Below are positions 12,031-25,034 of a stretch of DNA of 64,000 bases, one piece after another. The position numbers were made by a program, and so were the translations under genes. Location: positions 62,001-126,000 of the forward strand of contig JABCPU010000015.1 of NCBI GenBank assembly GCA_016800925.1. Reading direction: 5' to 3'. The notes below the pieces were generated by a model that was not told where the DNA came from, did not search any database, and saw only the letters and a program-made list of their open reading frames with translations. Source of the DNA: Suillus spraguei. Its lineage: Eukaryota; Basidiomycota; Agaricomycetes; Boletales; Suillaceae. Positions within the stretch are counted from its first letter, which is position 1. Each line of letters begins with the position of its first letter.

Positions 12031-15000
12031 ATGGAAGAAGAAATTCACCGTTATGTGGAGGCAATTTGCATTGCATCTGAACCCTCGCAAAGTCATCTCC
12101 ACCAGCAGGCCTTTGAGTACCTGACCAACCTCCGCCAAAATGCGAACGAAACGTGGCGACTGGCCTTGACAGCGTTTACGGGCGTGACTCCGGAGGGTAA
12201 TAAATACCCTGAATCGGTCAGATTCTATTCTTTACGCTTACTAGATGAGTTTTTTGACAATCGGTAAGTGATTTCGGTTTCATCTGCAGGAATGACCGCG
12301 TCGAGAATAATAAAAATGACTACCTGCCTTTAATATTTTCATTTATTGAAGTTGGAATAACTCTGATTTACCACTCATCTTACAGGTTCGAACCTCTCGA
12401 TGAAGACTCATTTCGTACTCTGCAACAATCCCTGGTATCTTATGTGCATTCTGAATATGTCTGTGGCTCGGCTGAATCTAATGCAACATGTATGAGCTCG
12501 TCCTACATCGATCCTTTCAAAAACATTCACAATGACTTGCAGATCTTCGCAACAAGTTTTCGCATACACTCACATTATTCTTCCTATGCACATACGTTGA
12601 ACAGTGGCCAACATTCTTCACCGACCTTTTCTCTCTCATCCGTCTCCCCGAGTCTCCCTCCCAGCCACAATTCAATCGGCACGTCTCGCTTCTCCTTTTC
12701 CATCTCATATCAGAGATCTCCGGTGAAGTCGCAGATCAAACAATCAAGTCTGCAAGGACATTCAACCCTGTTCGGCATACGCGGGACTCTCGCGTCAGAG
12801 ATGCTGTCCGAGAGCGAGATGCGCCATTGATCAATGAAGCGGTATTGACGATCATTGTTGATGGGACGGAACGGTTGACGACGCTTAGAAAAACGATAAC
12901 ATCTTCGCCCGAGCTTTCCGAGGCTCTGGAGATAGTCGATTGGGGCATTAGGACGTTTGGTTCATACGCAGGTATATGATCAATTGTGACCATCAAACTT
13001 TGTGCTGACGATGCCAAAAGGGTGGATTGACATCAATTTAACTATCACACCCATAACTATACCTCTCTTGTTTTCACTACTCCCTGACCCCAATCTTGCT
13101 ATTCGCCTTGCAACATCAACAGCCTTGCTACGCATTATAACAAAGGGTCTCAAGGAACCGGAAGACAAACTGCAGCTCGTCAAAGTATTGGCCCTCGGTC
13201 AAGTTATCGACGCGCTCGAATCAAAAACACGCGCGGAACAAGTTGCGCGAGGATCCAACGAAGATGAAGGGGAAGAGTCTTATCGAGAGGCCCTCGGCCG
13301 CCTGCTCAATGTCTTGGGCCTTGAGCTTTCGAAATTGACTGAGGTGGTAAGTTTGATCCAGAGCTTTTGGCACTTTGGCGGGCTAATGATTTTGCGTAGG
13401 AATGCGAAAAACCTGAGGTTGCGGCAGATGCTACGCGTCTGTTGGAGCAGATTTTACCCGTCATGTTGCGATTTATGTCAGATAAATATGATGACACGTG
13501 CTCGACGGTATTTCCCTTGCTGCAGACCATTCTTGCCAGCGTCAGTCCATATTCACTCTTACAAACCCTGCTGCAAGACTGATCACCACTCCAGTACAAA
13601 CGCTCCCGGAAAGTATCCACGGATCCGCTTGAAGAATCGAAACGATCATTTCTTGTGTCTTTGTTCCAAGTCATTATGCAGAAGATGAAGTGGGATGATG
13701 ATGAAGATCCTAGTGACTTGGACGATGATGATTTTAGTGCATTTGAAACCCTCCGCAAGGTTGGTTCGATGTCACTTACCGCTTCTAGCCCGTTGACTTT
13801 CTTTGCAGGATCTCAAATTGTCGATGGATGCTGTGTTCACAATTGACCAAGATCTTGTCACTAATGCAGTCAGAACACTGTCTTTGCAAACATTGTCCGC
13901 CTATCGCAACGGGATATCGCTGAATTGGAATGATGCTGAACTGGCAGTTTATCTCGTGTACATCTTCGGCGAGATCGTGAAAAGTAGGGTTTTTTTTACT
14001 GTGACGGCTCAAACCTCAACTCATGACTCAATTTCACAGCTGGAGGAAAGGGCCGTGCGGCCTTTTGTGTCGCTCCCCTTGTGCCAAAAGAGAAACGCCG
14101 CGAAGTAGATTATTCTGAATATCCGTTGACCCCTCATGGGGAGATGTTATTGGCTCTGGTGCAGAGCGGAATATCTGCATTCCCTCATCGCTTGGTTGCC
14201 ATGCAGTTCTTTGAAACTGTGGCCCGTTATGGAGATTTCTTTAAGATCCGCAAAGAGTGCATCATGCCGACACTAGAGGCCATTGTTGATGCTCGGTAGG
14301 CACGAACCGACATGTGATTGTGTCACAGTGCTGATATACGTGATTTAGAGGACTCCACAACCCAGACAGCACTGTTCGATCGCGGACATATTATCTTTTC
14401 CACCGATTCATCAAAGAAAGCAGAAACGATATTTCCGAGGAACTCGCAGTCAACCTCGTGCAGGGTATCAGGGATTTGCTGACCATTCAAGTAGACCTAC
14501 CGACTCTTGACAGTCCTGATGACGATCTCTTAACGGAGGCGATAAAAAATCCTGGATTGTTCGACTCACAGCTCTATCTGTTCGAGACTTTGGGCACACT
14601 TATATCCTTGGTGTCAAAATCCACTGATCAGCAAGCGAGCATGTTACTCTCGATCGTAACACCGCTGCTAGATGAGCTTTCTTCGAATTTGACAGCGGCA
14701 AAAGGGGGAAAGGACCCCATTCCAATCCTTCGCATTCATCACAGCATCATGGCACTAGGCAATATCGCGAAAGGATTTCCAGATTATCCTTCTCCGGTGC
14801 CAGAGGGATATTGTCTTCCATCGTTGGACGTGTTTCGGCAGGTTGCGCAGGCTATTTTATCATGTCTGGAGGCCATGAACGTTTTCAAACATGTCCGTGA
14901 CGCAGTAAGTTGGTATTTTGTTCTTGACACATCCCAGGCTGATCATCTGCAGACACGACATGCGTTCGCACGAATCATTGCCACGACAGGATCCAGTGTC

Positions 15001-15913
15001 ACTCACTTGATCCCACCTTTGATGGCCAACCTTCTTGCACAGTTCGAACCCTCTGAGCTCGTCGACTTCATGAACTTTATCGGGTTGCTAATTCACAAGC
15101 TTCAGGTGGGGATTGCGCTTACTTATGTGTTCATAGCTGACTTCATACCAACAGAGCGAACTTTTCAATGTTCTGGACGAGCTCATTGGACCTCTAAGCG
15201 CTCACATCACCCAGCTTCTCAATCAGCCCGTTACAGGTACTGACGACAGTGTTGAACATGCAGAAACTAAGCGTGCCTATCTGACGTTGTTGACCAACGT
15301 CATGTCTTCCGATCTTCATGACATTTTTATCTCTGATCGTAAGTTTCCGTGTGACTATTGTGGGTTGGTCTCAAATTCGTGTAGGTAACAAAGCCACTTT
15401 CGAACCCCTATTGATCAGCATGAGTCGATTGGCAGAAGATATTACGGACTCGAGTAGTCAGAAATCTGCTTTCGCATTCCTTAGTCGCTGTGTTCAGGTC
15501 TGGTGCCGACCAGCTACAGCAGCTGATGGTCAACCCCAGGGTGTTCCCGGCTTTGAGCGATTTGTCTACGAGCGTCTCGTTCCCACAGCCTTCGTGGTGC
15601 TTTCATCACCCCAGTTTAATATCAAGGACGGTCAGATGATGGTTGTATGTACCAATGTGGCATTTGCCGTCCATTTCACATCTAACATCTGGTCCAGGTG
15701 CTATTGGAAATTGGCAACTTCCTCCAGATAGTTTGCAAAACTAGAGGACAAGAAGCACAGGATTTCTTTTTGTCTGCCTTCCTTCCTTCACAAGGCTGGC
15801 CACCAGATACCGCCATGGAGTTCACGGGCAGACTTCAAGACCTTGATAACAAGGCATTTCGGAAGTACTTCGCTGATTTTGTTCGTTCATCTCGATCGCA
15901 GGCTTCCTCATAG
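12031..15913 (+). CDS. LOS1: Exportin-T (tRNA nuclear export karyopherin)
   Basis: Start ATG 12031 gives MEEEIHRYVEAICIA; an in-frame ATG at 11980 is also possible. Intron 1 (12264-12385) is well supported: DFFDNR joins RFEPLDEDSF without loss of frame. The second exon continues in a different frame from the longest open one; it reads YVEQWPTFFTDLFSLIRL, the Xpo1-like repeat typical of exportins. HEAT-like helical repeats follow to the stop at 15911-15913 (SRSQASS). Characteristic later blocks are VDWGIRTFGSYAGWIDI, YEREDV-equivalent PLTPHGEMLLALVQSGISAF and VFRQVAQAILSCLEAM. The family (Xpot/Los1) binds mature tRNA with Ran-GTP and exports it from the nucleus. The product is about 1000 residues, as expected. 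About ten short introns interrupt it. No broken frames were seen. Confidence 0.88.
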
Positions 15914-16196
15914 CATGTTAGGGTAATTTTTCTTTCTTGTTCATTTGTTTCAGTAATCACATTCGCATTTAATGCAAGAATATCACGCGTTTGTCATGTT
16001 TCGGTTCGACTAGTTGGTTGTGAGATATTTGGCGAGCGCCTCTGATTTCAATAGAGGTAAATATTACAGAAATAGAAGTCGGAGAGTGATACCGGACTCT
16101 TCTACTACTATTCAAGAAGGAACAAAGTAGTTGATCCTCTTTCTATGGTCTGCCTTAAGGGGTGCCTACAATTACTGTTGAACTACTGCACGAACG

Positions 16197-19176
16197 ATGG
16201 CTTCTAGTGGGTCACGAACTTTCGAATACAGGGAATCTATTACTGAGCTAGTTGGTTGTCAGCACGCCGCACGGTGAAGACAAAAATCGTGCGTGTTACA
16301 TTCCGCCAGCTATTCATTCCTGACAATGAATATTTTGGATAGAAACCTCCCCGCAAGGTAAGCAATCTGCAAAACAAAGACTGCTCGCAATTGATAAGCG
16401 ATCCCAGCACGAATCAGAAATGACATTGGATGAAACTTGGACCCGCCTCTCGGCGAATATCCGTGAAATCCATAACCAGAATGCATCAAACCTTTCATTC
16501 GAGGAGAATTACCGCTACGCCTACAATATGGTGCTGTATAAGAATGGTGGCATATTATATAAGGGAGTCTGCCAGCTGGTGGCGGAGAATATCGACAGGT
16601 TAGCACAAAACGAAATCGTTCCTACTTTCCCTAGTCCCAGTAGCAGTAGGGATCCCGTGCAACAAAGTCAAGAGGGAGAGTCGTTGCTGAAGGCTTTCAG
16701 ACGTGTATGGGACGATCATACTGGGAATATGTCGAAGCTTCGAGATATTCTCAAGTACATGGTGAGCATTCACCGCCGTATCCACTAATTACTCATATGG
16801 AAGCGTACATAGGATCGCGTCTATACAAAGGCTAATGATGTCCCAGAGATCTGGGATGCTGGTCTAGATCTCTTTTTGAAGCACATCATACGACCCCCAG
16901 TGCAGGACCATGTCACCTCCGCAGTCCTTAGCTTAATTCAAATTGAGCGTAACGGATATGTCATCAGCCGCTCTGTTGTGAAGGAGTGCGTCGACGTCCT
17001 TCTGCAGCTGAGCGTCGATCATGACGCCAAAACCGTCTACAAGCGGGATCTAGAACCAGCTGTGCTTACAGCCAGCGAAACATTCTATTCCGCTGAAGGC
17101 AAACGACTTCTGGAGACTTGTGATGCACCAGAGTATCTGCGGAGAGTGTGTATTCTTTCCACTCAAAGAATTCAGTTACCCTCATAATGTGCAGGTCGAG
17201 CACGCCTCGATTCGGAAGAAGCGCGAACATATCATTACCTCTTCTCCCAAACTGGCGGTCCTCTCCGAAAGATTCTCGAGCGCCATTTATTAACACATAA
17301 TCTGTCGACTGTTATTGGTATGCCCAATTCTGGCCTCGATGTCATGGTAGACCTCGATAAATTTGACGACCTCAACCGCTTGTACCGTCTATTTCTCATG
17401 GTTCCTAGTGGAATGCCGACCCTAAGAAGGTCATTTAAGGATTCCATCTTACGAAGAGGAAGAGAGATCAATCTTGCTTCCACGAGTAATGACATTGGCC
17501 AAGACATGGACGATGGAGACCTTAATGATGTTGAAAATATGAAAGGAAAAGACAAGGGTCAGGGTCGCACTGCTACTGGGCCTCCGACATTGACACTGGC
17601 CCTGAAATGGGTACAGACTGTGCTCGATCTGAAGGATAAGTTCGACTGTGTTTGGGTGCGGGCATTTGATAAAGATCGAGAAGTGGAAAGCTCTTTAAAT
17701 GAGGTCAGCATTTTGTTCTGTAGTTCCTGTACATTCTAATGTGGATGACAAGGCATTCGAAGACTTTATCAACCTGAATGAAAAGGCACCAGAGTACATA
17801 TCGCTCTTCATCGATGAAAACCTCAAGAAAGGCCTCAAAGGCGTCAGTAACCCAACCTCCATAATTCTTGCGCTCATCGATTCTTTTAGAAAACCGATAT
17901 AGAGGTCGATGCTGTCTTGGACAAGACCATCACGGTTTTCCGGTACATCACAGAGAAGGACGCCTTCGAGCGATACTACAAGAATCATCTTGCTAAGCGG
18001 TTGCTACTGGGTAGATCTGTCTCCGATGATGCTGAAAGAGGCATGTTGGCGAAGCTCAAAGTTGAGTGCGGGTACCAATTTACTCAAAAGCTGGAGGGCA
18101 TGTTCCACGATATGAAGATATCTGCTGATACCATGCAAGCCTACCGCAAGTACCTTGAAGGTGTTTCAGTAAGCGTGGTGATCCCGTCCTGCTGCGCTTA
18201 TTTAATGGGCTTTTAGGCACCCGAAGTGGATATCTCTGTGACGGTGATGACGTCGACTTTCTGGCCGATGTCGCATTCTAGTGCATCTTGCATTTTCCCC
18301 GAAGTTCTAATCAGGGCCTGCAAGTCATTCGAGCATTTCTATTTTTCCCGCCACTCAGGTCGACGCCTCGCGTGGCAACCCTCGCTCGGAAATGCCGACG
18401 TTCGTATTCAGTTCAAGGCCAGGAAGCACGATATTAACGTGTCGACATTTGCACTTGTGATTTTATTGCTTTTCGAGAATTTGACAGACGACGAGTTTCT
18501 TACATACGAGGTGGGGATTCTCACCAGCTTACGGTACTTTGATCTATCTGACGCTTTTGATCAGGAGCTGAAAACTGCTACTTCAATTCCAGATACTGAG
18601 CTTCAACGGCACTTGCAATCCCTAGCATGTGCAAAATTCAAGATTCTCAAGAAACATCCTCCCGGACGAGATGTACATCCGTCGGACTCATTTTCATTCA
18701 ACAACGATTTCACATGTCCAATGCAAAAGATTAAAATCAACACGGTGTCTGCCAAGGTAGAAACCGCTAAGGAACGAAGAGAAACTCGCGATCGCATCGA
18801 AGAGGAAAGACACCATCAAATTGAGGCGAGGCTTGCAATCAGTTTCGTCATCCCGTGAACTCTGACGTCTACTGTTTCTTAGGCATGCATCGTTCGCATC
18901 ATGAAGGACAGAAAGCATTTGGCTCACAATGACCTCGTCAATGAAGTCACTCGACAACTTGCCTCTCGATTCCAACCCAACCCTCAGAATATCAAGAAAC
19001 GAATCGAAGGATTGATTGATGTGAGTAACACTACTCATTTATTGTGCATGATCTGATCTACATCTGACGCAGCGAGAGTATATTGAGCGCTGTGAAGATC
19101 GCAAGTCGTATAATTATCTGGTGTGTGTTTGTAAATTTTCATGTTTTACCATCTCATCATTGCCATTCAGGCATGA
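16197..19176 (+). CDS. CUL3: Cullin-3, scaffold of BTB-type E3 ubiquitin ligases
   Basis: The N-terminus is assembled from tiny exons: 16197-16206, 16263-16288 and 16343-16357 (15 nt), joining exon 4 at 16399. Together they read [17 protein letters not shown] then [14 protein letters not shown], in frame throughout and resembling the basic KIKPPRK tail of CUL3. Then come the cullin repeats ([38 protein letters not shown]), the cullin homology core ([20 protein letters not shown]) and the winged-helix with the neddylation region [17 protein letters not shown], where Lys of IMK is the expected NEDD8 acceptor. The last exon supplies Ala and the stop, giving the canonical YLA end (SYNYL + A, stop 19174-19176). 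CUL3 pairs BTB substrate adaptors with Rbx1. An alternative simple start at 16420 would lose the basic tail. Confidence 0.92.
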
Positions 19177-19339
19177 GGAATGGATATATCACATCATACA
19201 AGCCATCATAAGTAATGGTTCCAGGAGGTTTCATGTTCAGGGCAAGCGGAGTTCCCCAGCTGCAAGGTCGATCGCATTTTATTACAGTGAGAATCACAGA
19301 ATACAAAAGAATAGAGTAAGTTCGAGCAGGCCACCAGAA

Positions 19340-20437
19340 TTATGGCCACATCAAGCATGATAGAGAGAGGCGAATGAGAAGGAGAATCTTATCACAAACA
19401 GAAATCGGCATGAGCTCCCGAACGTCATTCGCAGCCCTATTGCCACGAGTTCGATTGTCCTCATGCGAGATTGGGAGGCAATCTGGTACAAAGTCGAATG
19501 ATGTTGAGACGTCTGGTCCAGCAACTACACATGAGACATGCTCAAGACGAGACAGTGTATCATGGAACTCCTGGAAGAGAAGTTGAGCCCATCCATGTGC
19601 GTCTTCGCGTTTTCCCTCAAACCAGAACGTGAGCCTTTTTAAACTCCGCGCGCCTACTAGCATTCGAATATACGGCTGTCAGTCATAACCCTATTATAAA
19701 TAGAACGAGTATCGCTGACCTGAGTATCAAAACCTGTCAGCATAATTTCCTCGACATCCTCGAAAATTTGTGGTTGGAACCATACTAGTCCCGGGTGCCA
19801 AGCCATGAGATCAAGTCCCAAATGCCTGACAGGTACTGTAGAGGGGTCAACGAAGTCACCGAGCCGTATTCTGGTGCTGTGTAGATGTTTGCCTCTGAAA
19901 AGCACAGTGTGAACTGGGCGTCCAGGTACAAGGTCTTTTAAAAAACAAGAGTCGGCAGATACTTCCGTCAGATGTGGCAGCGATGTGGGAGGAAACATCT
20001 CCTCGTAGCCAGGATGGACGGATGACGCGGGCATCCCAGTGAAAGCGAGGTCACGGATGCTATCCTGCCTTTTAAAAAGCTGAGGAATTGACGGTCGACG
20101 ATAGGTGCAATGAAAAACATGAAGCTTGGCGTCACAGTACTGAAGGACGGACGACTCGGGACGAGTATTCACGCTTTTGGGAATGTATAAGCTTGAGGAT
20201 TGAGAGGCAGGTCATATTTTTGAGGGCCAATGCGAGGTTATCCAGGTGCACCTCAGGACCGTCACACACTATGATTGTCGGATATGTAAATATGAAAGAT
20301 TTGACTTTCTGTGCAAGATGGGGACGCTTTGCGAGAGTGTTGCAGACTCATCTGAGTTGTCGACTGTGATGGACTCGTACAGAAAGTCAGCTAGTGCGTG
20401 ATGGAAGCCGTTGCATACTCGGCAGAGTGCAGCTAGG
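19340..20437 (-). pseudogene. F-box protein gene, 3' part, severed by the LINE
   Basis: This is the downstream part of an F-box gene whose first 26 codons lie at 32217-32140. Starting at the LINE target site it reads LAALCRVCNGFHHALADFLY, the second half of an F-box. Then follows a degenerate leucine-rich-like region: LAQKVKSFIFTYPTIIV, SVLQYCDAKLHVFHCTY, SIRDLAFTGMPASSVHPGY, and after an intron near 19660-19725 SLKRLTFWFEGKREDAHGW. Frame changes are needed near 20340 and near 20185, neither with splice signals. The gene therefore carries at least two indels besides the insertion. F-box proteins recruit substrates to SCF (CUL1) ligases; this copy cannot be functional. Confidence 0.8.
20425..20437. 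repeat. Target-site duplication of LINE, 5' copy
   Basis: GAGTGCAGCTAGG, identical to 32140-32152 immediately after the LINE poly(A). The 13-bp length is normal for target-primed reverse transcription. Confidence 0.93.
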
Positions 20438-21142
20438 GGGGCCCTTGAACTCGTACCACCACAATGGTCGGTTTTTCCCACGCTATCAAGCAGGCAAGGC
20501 TGAGCTCACAACGCTCAGCAGTCCACTAGACTGGCCTCCCCACCATAATCTATAACCTCCCCTACGAACACACAAAAGAAAAACGACTGAAAACCACCCC
20601 AAACCAAGTTAATCCAACGCAAAACTAAAAACGCACTCACTACGCCAAAAACGTCTGACCCGACAACAACAACCACAAAACGCTACTCCACATAAGACAA
20701 ACGAGAACATGACCCAGTAAAACACCGCTAAAGAATGATAAGAGCCACACCCCATTGCCAAGAGTCGATGTACACGTCAAACTCCCTACCTCGAGCCTGA
20801 ACACGAATCAAAAGAACACTGACCGACGTAATACCAAACCCACTCTAACCATTATAGCCCACAATATACCCTCCCAACTGACAACGAAATGAATGCGCTC
20901 CCACAGAACCCACAACACCCCCTAAACACATGGCCCATACACGTACGAAAAACAGCTCCTCACTATCTACACGCAACCCGCCAAAATCGAACCACACCGG
21001 ATAATATACATGAAAACACCACCAGCATCCATATAAATACACACCACCTCGAACGATACCACCCCAACCCCCTCACAAGCGGAAATGAAAGACCAATCCT
21101 CTGTCAAAGCTGCCAATGTTAGTGCGCGCCCATCCCCGATGG

Positions 21143-21150
21143 GAATCCGC
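21143..21150. repeat. hAT target-site duplication, left copy
   Basis: GAATCCGC, identical to 24952-24959. Eight bases is the standard hAT duplication length. Confidence 0.93.
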
Positions 21151-24100
21151 TAGTGCTGCCGAAGTCCGGTTCAGTTAGGTTCATCACCCTATATCTGCGA
21201 ACCCCGAACTCGACCAGTGGTCAGGTTCAAGCAAGATGGGCGAACCCTGGACCGGACGCCTTCGAACGCGTTCGCAAGGGTTCAGTTCAGGTTCAGAACG
21301 CGTTCGAACCCTCGAACCGTTGATTTAATTAGCAAAAAAAATCAAAACGAAAATGACATGTACAATACGGATAGCTACTAGAACTCTTCATTGACATCGA
21401 CACGGTTATCATAAGGAGCGGCGAATTCAGCCTGGGCTGTTGCGGAGATGTGACCTTGGCGGTATGCGCTCTTGAGCAATTGAAGAGCCTCGAATGTTGT
21501 TGGCTTCAAACAGCTGCGACGCACGGTCCCAGTAACACCGCCGCTCGAAAATGCTCTCTCAGACGCAACAGCTGATCCCTGAATGGCGAGGTAGTCCTTT
21601 GCAATGCGGGAAATAGTTGGGTATTGTATAGAATGGTGCTTTAAAGTTTTTTGAATCATGTCAGTACGAAAGCAATACAAATAAAATAACAAGATGTACA
21701 CCCCACCAAGCCACCACATTGTTGACGTCCTCGAGCGGTGCATCTAGATAGTCCTCGAGTTCTTGACGAGGCCTTCGTGTGGTTGCGTCATTCACGACAC
21801 GCGATTTGACAGAGCTTTGCATCCAATTATGGCCATACGAGCCTTGGCGAGCAAGCGAGGGAGGTGCAGTAACAGACGGCTCTGCAGGAGCCTGCGAGGG
21901 AGTACTACTGCGATGATACATATCAAACTATGTAAGATTAGTATACAATTGACAGAAATGAGTGATGAGCGACGTACCGTGCTCTCGAGGCATTGCATGC
22001 CTTGTTTGAAAAAATGAGCGGTCCATTTGTCTTTTGCGTACGCGACCTTGTAGTTGGGGTCCAGCGCTACACCAACAAGGTCAATGATGTTCAAAGGCAT
22101 TAGAATAGATACGAGATACATACCGAGACAAATGAAATATACATCTGTGTCGTCAGTCTTACTATACCACTTGCGGAGATTAGTGACACCAGCTTCAATG
22201 GCCGTTGAGAAACGGGCAAGTTTTGACGCGTTCGCCATGTTTTGCAAAGTGTCTTGAAGACATTCGAGCACTGGAATGGTTCTCCATACGGTTGGTTCAC
22301 GTGTGGCAGAGAAGCTCTGTTGAGCATCTACCGGCTCCTTGGTGTGTGGTGTGCAGCACATAAGCATAATTGCAGAAGGTAGAGAGAAATGACTTACCTG
22401 GAGGACTTCACGGATCAACTCCAACTCTGCCCACTCGTGTGCTGAAAGCCTGAAATCCGCGTATGATTTTCCCTTCAGATTTGGGACCTCGTCGCTGTCA
22501 TCAGCGAGCTGGATGAATCTGTTTACTCCCTAATAATCAAGTCAGTAATGTGTTCATGTAGTCGGTAGTAGACAACTTACTTTGCGCAATTTAAAAAAAC
22601 GCTCCAACATATTAAAAAGAGATGCCCAACGTGTGCGGACCCATTTCAAAAGCTCCAATGGGGGCTCGTTCACCTCCTTGCAGCACTTTTGAAGGAAGAC
22701 ACGAGCTTGAGGAGACTTCCGGACCTAAACAAAGGTCTCGTGTCAGTACTATACAATAGCAGATAGATCATTAAAGAGCTTACCTGCGCTACAAATGCAA
22801 GCGCCTTGCCAATAGTGTCACCAACGTCAAATTCAACACTTTCCTCGCCATCCTCATCCTCGTCTTCAGCTTGAGCTGCCTTCTTGTGCAAGATGCTTGC
22901 CGGTGTAGGAGCCACTTCTTCAACGAAGTGTTTTGCAACTAAGTGGAGTGCGTGCTCCATACAACTGAATATTCATCAGTAATCTCAACTTCAGTACTTA
23001 ATGAACGAACTTACCGTACTCGATGCTCAATTGGTTTCCACTCCACTCCGAAAGGGTCAATAGAGGTCGCAACCATCTCAATGGCAGTATCGTTATTTGA
23101 TGCATTATCAGCCGTGAACCACCCGAGCTTCGTGCGGATGTCGTATTTGTTGATGTTCTCGATCAAAATCTTCCCGATGTTCACGCCGCTGTGATTGCCG
23201 TGAATGGGTGCGAACGCGAGCTGCTCCACCTTGAGTTCCCACTCATGAGGGTTTTCGGCTGGAGAATCTATGTAATGCGCTGTAATTGACAGAAAAGGGT
23301 GACCAGGAAAAGACGTCCAAGAGTCGAATGTCATGGAAATTTTGCTATCGACACGGCTGAGCTTCTCTTTCACGTGCTCGACTGCCAGCTTTGCACGTTC
23401 GAGTATTTCATCCCGAGTTTTGGTACGGTGGGGAATGTCTCGGTCTGAAAGTGATGGCCGGAGATATTGAAGTAGGCGGCGGAAGGGTCCTTTATCTACA
23501 AGTTGAAAGGCCTATAATGTCGTATGAGTGTCTTAAAATATATCAAAAATGAGAGTCGCTCACCTCATCTTCGGCAACAATGAGTTCGACAATATAATCC
23601 ATGAGTCCAGCCTTTGTGAATGCAGGAATCTTGGGAGTAAGTGAGGTGTCCAAGGTAGCCTGCGGCACGTCTGCTTTGCAGTTACGAGGGATTGCACGAT
23701 CGTGCATCGTGAGACCCCGTTGTTCACAGCGGTCCTTGTAGATAGGGTAATGGCACTTGGGATTCCGTGCAATGTGCATGCGCCGAGTCGAAATACCCCC
23801 CTTAAAAAAGCACTGGTGAAGCGGAACATTGTTAGCCTTGCATACCTCACACCACCACCCATTTTCACACTCCTGGGTGTGGGGGTTAACACGATCTTTC
23901 TCGAAAGTAAAGATCGTGGTCAAATCGGCACTGCGTTCGACCTTCTTGAGGGATTTACGGTCTTCACGATCCTGGTCACCAAGCTTCTTCGTCTTTTGGT
24001 AAGCTTCCTCGTTCTCGTTCTCATCGTCTTCCTCATCATCTGTAAAATCCTCAAGTGGAGGGGCTTCTTCTTCGGCGTTGTATTCATCACTGTCGTTGTC

Positions 24101-24951
24101 GTCACGCTCTTCATTCCTGGTGCGCATGAGTGCTTTCTTGGGTGCGGGGGCAGGAGGTCCTACAGCTGACCGTTTGGCTGGGATACTGCTGGCAGTCTCC
24201 CGGATCTTCTCTGTAGGCTTGACAGCGCGGCCTGAACGACGAATGAATGAATTGAGAGTGCCTTTGGATGGAGGAGGGGGAGGGAGGATGGTAGTGTCAT
24301 CATCTGGGTTGTGTATCCACTCCATCTCTTCAGCGCTTTTCAACGAACCATCAGGACGACGGGCTGGTGCAGACGACTCGAACATAGTTACAGCAGGGAG
24401 TGCAAATGTTGAACCTATACCACAAGTGAATATATATATCTCAAACTAAATAAAAAAATGTTGCGCACCTTCAAGTTCCAAAATGACAATCCATTGCGCA
24501 AACTTGGTGGAAAACCCAGGAATCACCACAGTAGTAGGTATATTCTGAATGAAAAAACATTAGAAGTTAGCAACTTATCAAACATGAGAGACGGTGAACA
24601 TAGTACCGGTGCTTCGAGTCGTTGCATAGCTGAAAAAGTACCCTTGTTGCTTGTGCAATGTGGGGAATGCTACTGTCAAAAGAAGAGAAGGAACAGAAGT
24701 TGGTGAGCGCACTACTTAAACTGACAGGAAGCCTCACGAAAAACACGCAGCTGGAATTGTGCACATGGTGCAGGTTCGGACCGGTTCGGACGCGTCCGAA
24801 CCGGTCTGCATTTTTCAGTGATGACATCGAACCCCGAACCTGTTAGGGGGTTCGGTCCAGGAGAGAGACCAAACCTGTGACCGAACCACTGGTCCAGTCT
24901 GGATGGGTTCAGGTTCAAACCATGGTTCGGGACCGGACTGCGGCAGCACTA
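21151..24951 (-). mobile_element. hAT DNA transposon, complete with TIRs and 8-bp TSD
   Basis: Both ends begin TAGTGCTGCCG (left 21151 onward; right as reverse complement ending 24951). With one mismatch the similarity continues to AGTCCGGT, giving an imperfect TIR of about 20 bp. Sub-terminal regions at both ends (21161-21320 and 24770-24930) are packed with GGTTCGAACC-like palindromic motifs, plausible transposase-binding repeats. The element is 3801 bp, carries one spliced transposase gene on the minus strand, and sits in the 5' leader of the LINE. The exact duplication implies recent insertion. Confidence 0.95.
21378..24385 (-). CDS. hAT family transposase
   Basis: Spliced gene from ATG 24385 to the stop at 21378. 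Order of parts: an acidic, Pro-rich N-terminus; a Cys/His region WWCEVCKANNVPLHQC followed by RRMHIARNPKCHYP, which looks like a BED-type zinc finger; the catalytic core beginning MTFDSWTSFPGHPFLSITAH, including LGWFTADNASNND and IEHRVR joined to CMEHALHLVAKHF; RTRWASLFNMLERFFKL; and the hAT C-terminal dimerisation motif SRIAKDYLAIQGSAVASERA with FSSGG. About eight short introns separate in-frame pieces, and I saw no stop or frameshift that splicing does not explain. The protein cuts and re-joins the element ends in the nucleus. It appears potentially active. Confidence 0.85.
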
Positions 24952-24959
24952 GAATCCGC
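24952..24959. repeat. hAT target-site duplication, right copy
   Basis: GAATCCGC, matching 21143-21150 exactly. Confidence 0.93.
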
Positions 24960-25034
24960 CAACCGCTGCCCAGACCATACCGCTCTGGTTCACAATATTT
25001 CCCCCCTAACGTCTTGACCGACGAAGGAGACTCC

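Noticed and set aside
12444..12830. 128-residue plus-strand ORF beginning MHSEYVCGS
   Set aside because: It starts in an exportin-T exon but then runs in the wrong frame past a splice junction; the real exon reads YVEQWPTFFTDLF in another frame.
23702..24449. Long plus-strand ORFs within the hAT element
   Set aside because: They are antisense shadows of the transposase N-terminus; the minus strand carries the recognisable motifs.
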